NCBI GenBank assembly: GCA_964589725.1
Contig: CAZPUJ010000779.1
Location: forward strand, 1-10,055
DNA: 10,055 nucleotides
From: CAYSHJ01 sp964589725
GTDB lineage: Bacteria; Planctomycetota; Planctomycetia; Planctomycetales; Planctomycetaceae
Direction: 5' to 3'
This document shows positions 7,833-10,055 of this stretch, piece by piece; the first letter of the stretch is position 1, and each line of letters opens with the position of its first letter. The position numbers and the translations under genes were made by a program. The notes beneath the pieces were generated by a model. It searched no databases, was not told where the DNA came from, and saw nothing but the letters and a program-made list of their open reading frames with translations.

Positions 7833-7914
7833 GCAGGTCAGCCTTTCTAGGCTGACCCAATACGCAAATAACGCGGTTTGACGCGTTTGAGTTAGGCGAG
7901 AAGCCCTGACCTGC
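7833..7914. repeat. 82-bp nested palindromic element
   Basis: Outer arms GCAGGTCAG (7833-7841) and CTGACCTGC (7906-7914) are perfect complements, with weaker complementarity continuing inward (TTCT/AGAA). Inside are two further hairpins: 7836-7844 with 7849-7857, and AACGCG (7870-7875) with CGCGTT (7882-7887). The element lies 61 bases beyond the RTX stop codon. Short palindromes beginning CAGGTCAGCC are, as I recall, a recurrent planctomycete intergenic repeat type. Confidence 0.65.
7836..7857 (+). terminator. Hairpin downstream of the RTX gene, possible transcript end
   Basis: GGTCAGCCT (7836-7844) and AGGCTGACC (7849-7857) form a perfect 9-bp stem with a 4-base loop, 64 bases after the RTX stop codon. 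No T-run follows, so it is not a textbook intrinsic terminator. It may stabilise the mRNA 3' end or be only a part of the 82-bp palindrome. Confidence 0.4.
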
Positions 7915-7976
7915 GAGTGGATGATCGACACACTCACCTCACTTCCGATGCGATCTCTTGTCAGAGGGAGGCCATA

Positions 7977-8001
7977 GAGAGGTTCCGCGAGCCAATCTCT
8001 C
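7977..8001. repeat. Small hairpin between RTX gene and transposase relic
   Basis: GAGAGGTT (7977-7984) pairs with AATCTCTC (7994-8001) over 8 bp with one G-T wobble and a 9-base loop. No T-run follows. Apart from this hairpin and the 82-bp palindrome, I see nothing gene-like in 7772-8045. Confidence 0.35.
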
Positions 8002-8045
8002 AGGCCCCCATTCGCCGCGTTTAACTGAGCACATTAGCTAAGCTG

Positions 8046-8451
8046 TCAGGCCAATTTCGGACGACCGCGCGGGCGGATGGTCACCTCCAAGCCCAAACGC
8101 TTGACGATGCGCTTGGTCCAATTGGATTCGCCGAATAGTGCCCCACGATTGACGCTGCGCCGCAAGGCTTCAAGCTCGGCATCCGTTTGCGGTTGGTTGA
8201 CGTGTTGACGCCATTGACGCGGACACGGGACTGGCAAATCGCTGAGCACGGACTGCGCGAACTCATTCCGTTGCCGTTGGCATCAAGCAATACAAGAGAA
8301 CCCGCATCTCCACGCGGTCCAGAGCTTCTTTCAGCACACGCTCGAACGCCGCGTAGTCTTCGGGCTTCTCAAAAATTGTCGCACGAGCATTCGCGCGATT
8401 CAGTACGTGAAACACCATTCCACCGTCGTCTGCTCGTTTGGCTCGTCCCAT
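8046..8451 (-). pseudogene. REP-associated tyrosine transposase (RayT/IS200-like), internally deleted relic
   Basis: REP-associated tyrosine transposases are single-copy relatives of the IS200/IS605 Y1 transposase that process REP palindromes. The first part, from ATG at 8451, reads MGRAKRADDGGMVFHVLNRA and continues through YAAFERVLKEALDRVEMRVLLYCLMP, the classic N-terminus. It then changes to TATE and a stop near 8266, where functional members continue NHWHLL with the HUH metal-binding motif. The sequence resumes in another frame as QRQRNEFAQSVLSDLPVP, then RQWRQHVNQPQTDAELEALR and ends RPRGRPKLA with a stop at 8046, the usual C-terminus. About 100 residues, including HUH and the catalytic tyrosine, are missing by comparison with remembered family length. 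The two halves are off by one base, so neither can give an active protein. Confidence 0.87.
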
Positions 8452-8484
8452 GATGGCCGGAGTCTACCAGCCAGCGACCTAGAC

Positions 8485-8514
8485 TGTCAAACAACGGTTC
8501 CTGACACCTTTTCT
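8485..8514. repeat. REP-like motif upstream of the transposase relic
   Basis: TGTCA (8485-8489) and TGACA (8502-8506) form a short inverted pair around GGTTCCTGACACC (8496-8508), followed by TTTT. It lies 34 bases upstream of the relic's start codon. As I recall, GGTGTCAGGAACC-type motifs often accompany REP-associated transposases. A partial inverted match, TGTCAGG (8045-8051), overlaps the relic's stop codon at the other end. Confidence 0.4.
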
Positions 8515-8614
8515 TCGCATGCCTTTCCAAGTTGACTGACGCCGAAGCGAACGGAGCTTAGAGTATCGACCAACGCGCAGACGGCAAGGATGCTCGGTCG
8601 CGTTTATGCAGGGA

Positions 8615-8648
8615 GGCCCGCTCCAACTCTTGCGAGGGTGAGCGGGCC
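8615..8648. repeat. Palindrome of GGCCCGCTC type
   Basis: GGCCCGCTC (8615-8623) and GAGCGGGCC (8640-8648) are perfect 9-bp complements. CTC (8627-8629) and GAG (8634-8636) add an inner pairing around TTGC. Such repeats are familiar from planctomycete intergenic regions, giving phantom peptides such as RPAPTLARVSGPW. Family membership is from memory. Confidence 0.65.
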
Positions 8649-8677
8649 GTGGTCTATTGAGTCTGTTGATTTAATCG

Positions 8678-8698
8678 CCCCTGAGCTTGCCTCAGGGG
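8678..8698. repeat. Perfect 8-bp hairpin
   Basis: CCCCTGAG (8678-8685) and CTCAGGGG (8691-8698) form a perfect stem with a 5-base CTTGC loop. Only TT follows on the plus strand. On the minus strand the stem is followed by an AT-rich CGATTAAAT, so a weak terminator in either direction cannot be excluded. Confidence 0.5.
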
Positions 8699-8703
8699 TT
8701 CAA

Positions 8704-8776
8704 GCGTTTCTGCACTACTCGAATTCATCGGAAAATAAGTATCGAATTCATCGGGAAATACGTAGTGCAGAAACGC
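8704..8776. repeat. 73-bp foldback element: perfect 15-bp inverted repeat with 23-bp tandem repeat inside
   Basis: GCGTTTCTGCACTAC (8704-8718) and GTAGTGCAGAAACGC (8762-8776) are perfect inverse complements. The 43-base loop is AT-rich and contains almost all of two tandem 23-base units, 8719-8741 and 8742-8764, identical at 21 of 23 positions (differences at unit positions 14 and 20). Each unit begins TCGAATTCATCGG. The last three bases of unit 2 overlap the right arm. No T-run or open frame is present. It lies 105 bases upstream of the kinase start. Confidence 0.75.
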
Positions 8777-8800
8777 GTAAACCGCTGAGGTAAACTCGGC

Positions 8801-8860
8801 GGCGGACTAATTCAACAAGTTCTAGTATCAGTTGATCATCCGACCCTTTCGCAGTCCGCC
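8801..8860 (+). promoter_or_regulatory. Leader hairpin before the kinase gene
   Basis: GGCGGACT (8801-8808) and AGTCCGCC (8853-8860) are perfect 8-bp complements with a 44-base spacer. The right arm ends seven bases before the GGGAG ribosome-binding site. It could form a leader structure near the start codon. A role in regulation is only an inference. Confidence 0.35.
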
Positions 8861-8867
8861 TCAATTC

Positions 8868-8872
8868 GGGAG
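8868..8872 (+). promoter_or_regulatory. Ribosome-binding site of the kinase gene
   Basis: GGGAG lies nine bases before the ATG at 8882. It favours that start over the nearby out-of-frame ATG at 8875. Confidence 0.6.
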
Positions 8873-8881
8873 CGATGATTC

Positions 8882-10055
8882 ATGTCGGCATCGCAGTCTG
8901 AGCGCAACGTGTTGTTCGGCGTCCTGGCGTTGCAGATGGAGTTCATCACGCAAGCGGGGTTGATCGTGGCGTTGCAGGCCTGGACGTTGCAGAAGTCGCG
9001 GCCGTTGGGGGAATTGCTTATCGAGCTGGGTCACATGTCGGCCGAGGACCGAGCCGCGCTCGAACCGATGGTCGATCGGCATGTCGCGCGGCATGGCGGC
9101 AGTGCCGAGCAAAGTTTAGCGGCGCTCAGTTCGGTGTCGGATGTCGCCGCGGAACTGCGATTGATCGTGGACGACGAGCTGCAACAGACCGTGAGTTTTC
9201 TCAGGCCGCGGCATTCCAGCGTTCCGTCTGACTTCGCGGCACCGAGCATGGAAGCCGGCTCTTCAACCCAGCAGCGGTTTGAATTGCTGCGTGCTCACGC
9301 CGAAGGAGGGCTTGGCAAAGTCTGGATCGCGAAAGACCGCGAGATGAACCGCGAGGTCGCGTTCAAGGAGATCAAACCGAGCCACGCGCATGACTCCGGC
9401 AGCCGCGGACGGTTTGTGTTGGAAGCCGAGATCACCGGAGGTCTGGAGCATCCGGGCATCGTCCCGATCTACAGCCTGGGCCATCATGACAATGGCCGGC
9501 CGTTATATGCGATGCGTTTCATTCGCGGAGCCAGCTTGAAGGAAGCGGTCGACCGATTTCATGCGACGCACACGCAGGTTCGTAGCACAGGCGCCTCGCC
9601 TGTGATTGCCGGAGCAGTCGAGCCGCCTGCTCTGCGACACGACGCCCACGCGCCGACGGTGATTGGTGATGGAGTCGCTGCGGACGAACCGCCGATTCAT
9701 TCGGCCTCGGCGAGGCCGGGCAACACCGGAGTCCCGCGCGAGGCGTTCGCGTCGGTCGAGTTTCGGCAATTGCTGGGCCGCTTTGTCGATGTCTGCAACG
9801 CCATCGAGTACGCGCACAGTCGCGGCGTGCTGCATCGCGATTTGAAGCCGGGCAACATCATGCTCGGCAAGTACGGCGAGACGCTGGTGGTCGATTGGGG
9901 CTTGGCCAAAGCGACGGGCAAGGCCGATCAATTCGCCGACACCGAGGAAGCCACGCTGATGCCGTCTTCGGGGAGCGGTCTCGAACCGACGCAGATCGGC
10001 TCGGCCATCGGCACTCCGGCGTTCATGAGTCCCGAGCAAGCGGCGGGACGACTGG
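8882..10055 (+). CDS. Serine/threonine protein kinase, planctomycete type (3' end outside window)
   Basis: The first 391 residues are visible. Residues 1-110 form the conserved helical N-terminal region that precedes many planctomycete kinases (LFGVLALQMEFITQAGLIVA, PLGELLIELG). The Hanks-type kinase domain starts near residue 130: glycine loop EGGLGKV at 141-147, ATP-anchoring lysine K162 in VAFKEIKP, catalytic loop HRDLKPGN at 318-325 with D320 as base, D338-W-G in place of DFG, and MSPEQA at 382-387 as the APE equivalent. All catalytic residues up to there are present, so it should be active. Transmembrane and sensor parts would lie beyond the window. Residues of about 233-290, between the hinge region and the helix before the catalytic loop, form an insertion of low complexity that overlaps palindromic DNA. 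The frame stays open through it. The substrate is unknown. Confidence 0.94.
   Translation, partial: MSASQSERNVLFGVLALQMEFITQAGLIVALQAWTLQKSRPLGELLIELGHMSAEDRAALEPMVDRHVARHGGSAEQSLAALSSVSDVAAELRLIVDDELQQTVSFLRPRHSSVPSDFAAPSMEAGSSTQQRFELLRAHAEGGLGKVWIAKDREMNREVAFKEIKPSHAHDSGSRGRFVLEAEITGGLEHPGIVPIYSLGHHDNGRPLYAMRFIRGASLKEAVDRFHATHTQVRSTGASPVIAGAVEPPALRHDAHAPTVIGDGVAADEPPIHSASARPGNTGVPREAFASVEFRQLLGRFVDVCNAIEYAHSRGVLHRDLKPGNIMLGKYGETLVVDWGLAKATGKADQFADTEEATLMPSSGSGLEPTQIGSAIGTPAFMSPEQAAGRL
9578..9751 (+). repeat. Palindrome-rich insertion inside the kinase coding sequence
   Basis: Codes for about residues 233-290. It contains three hairpins in a row: CACAGGCG/CGCCTGTG (9586-9593 with 9597-9604), GAGCAG/CTGCTC (9612-9617 with 9627-9632) and CGGCCTC/GAGGCCG (9702-9708 with 9712-9718). 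The translated STGASPV is a peptide signature of a planctomycete intergenic repeat as I remember it. The boundaries are approximate and rest on where the conserved kinase sequence stops and resumes. Confidence 0.6.

Noticed and set aside
7819..7835. GCGGATTCAAATCCGGC resembling a tRNA T-arm
   Set aside because: The T-stem pairing is poor, and I find no D-arm, anticodon arm or acceptor stem in the preceding 70 bases.
9503..10039. 178-residue minus-strand open frame opposite the kinase
   Set aside because: The plus strand carries all kinase motifs over the same bases. The antisense translation is low-complexity and Arg-rich.

Overview
The window looks like chromosomal DNA from a planctomycete (class Planctomycetia; no genus can be fixed from the sequence). 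Four things point there. A Ser/Thr kinase carries the long N-terminal region and the DWG motif typical of that phylum. A giant RTX-type protein has a VESRQLLSA motif near its N-terminus, resembling the planctomycete 'LEPR-XLL' surface-protein signature. A REP-associated transposase relic is of the planctomycete type. The gaps between genes are crowded with GC-rich palindromes of kinds common in planctomycete genomes.

Layout. Positions 1-2781 (minus strand) hold the first 927 residues of pyruvate carboxylase, which runs off the left edge before its C-terminal biotin-carrier domain. Positions 2782-3397 are a divergent intergenic region with a terminator-like hairpin and two palindromic repeats. 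Positions 3398-7771 (plus) encode a 1457-residue modular protein with about 60 Ca2+-binding RTX nonapeptides in four blocks, separated by beta-sandwich-like modules and one Ig/cadherin-like module. Positions 7772-8881 contain no intact gene. They hold an 82-bp nested palindrome, a REP-associated tyrosine transposase pseudogene that lost its catalytic middle (8046-8451, minus), and several hairpins, including a 73-bp foldback with a perfect 15-bp stem and a tandem 23-bp repeat in its loop. From 8882 (plus) a Ser/Thr protein kinase begins and runs off the right edge. Its catalytic domain carries an in-frame insertion rich in palindromes.

The genes do not form a pathway. Pyruvate carboxylase is central metabolism (anaplerosis), the RTX protein is probably exported or surface-bound, and the kinase is a signalling protein. 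No secretion genes (ABC exporter, HlyD-like, TolC-like) lie next to the RTX gene. The unusual content of the window is its density and diversity of palindromic elements, one of which has apparently been absorbed into a kinase gene, and the mosaic composition of the RTX protein. No clear new multi-gene system is visible.
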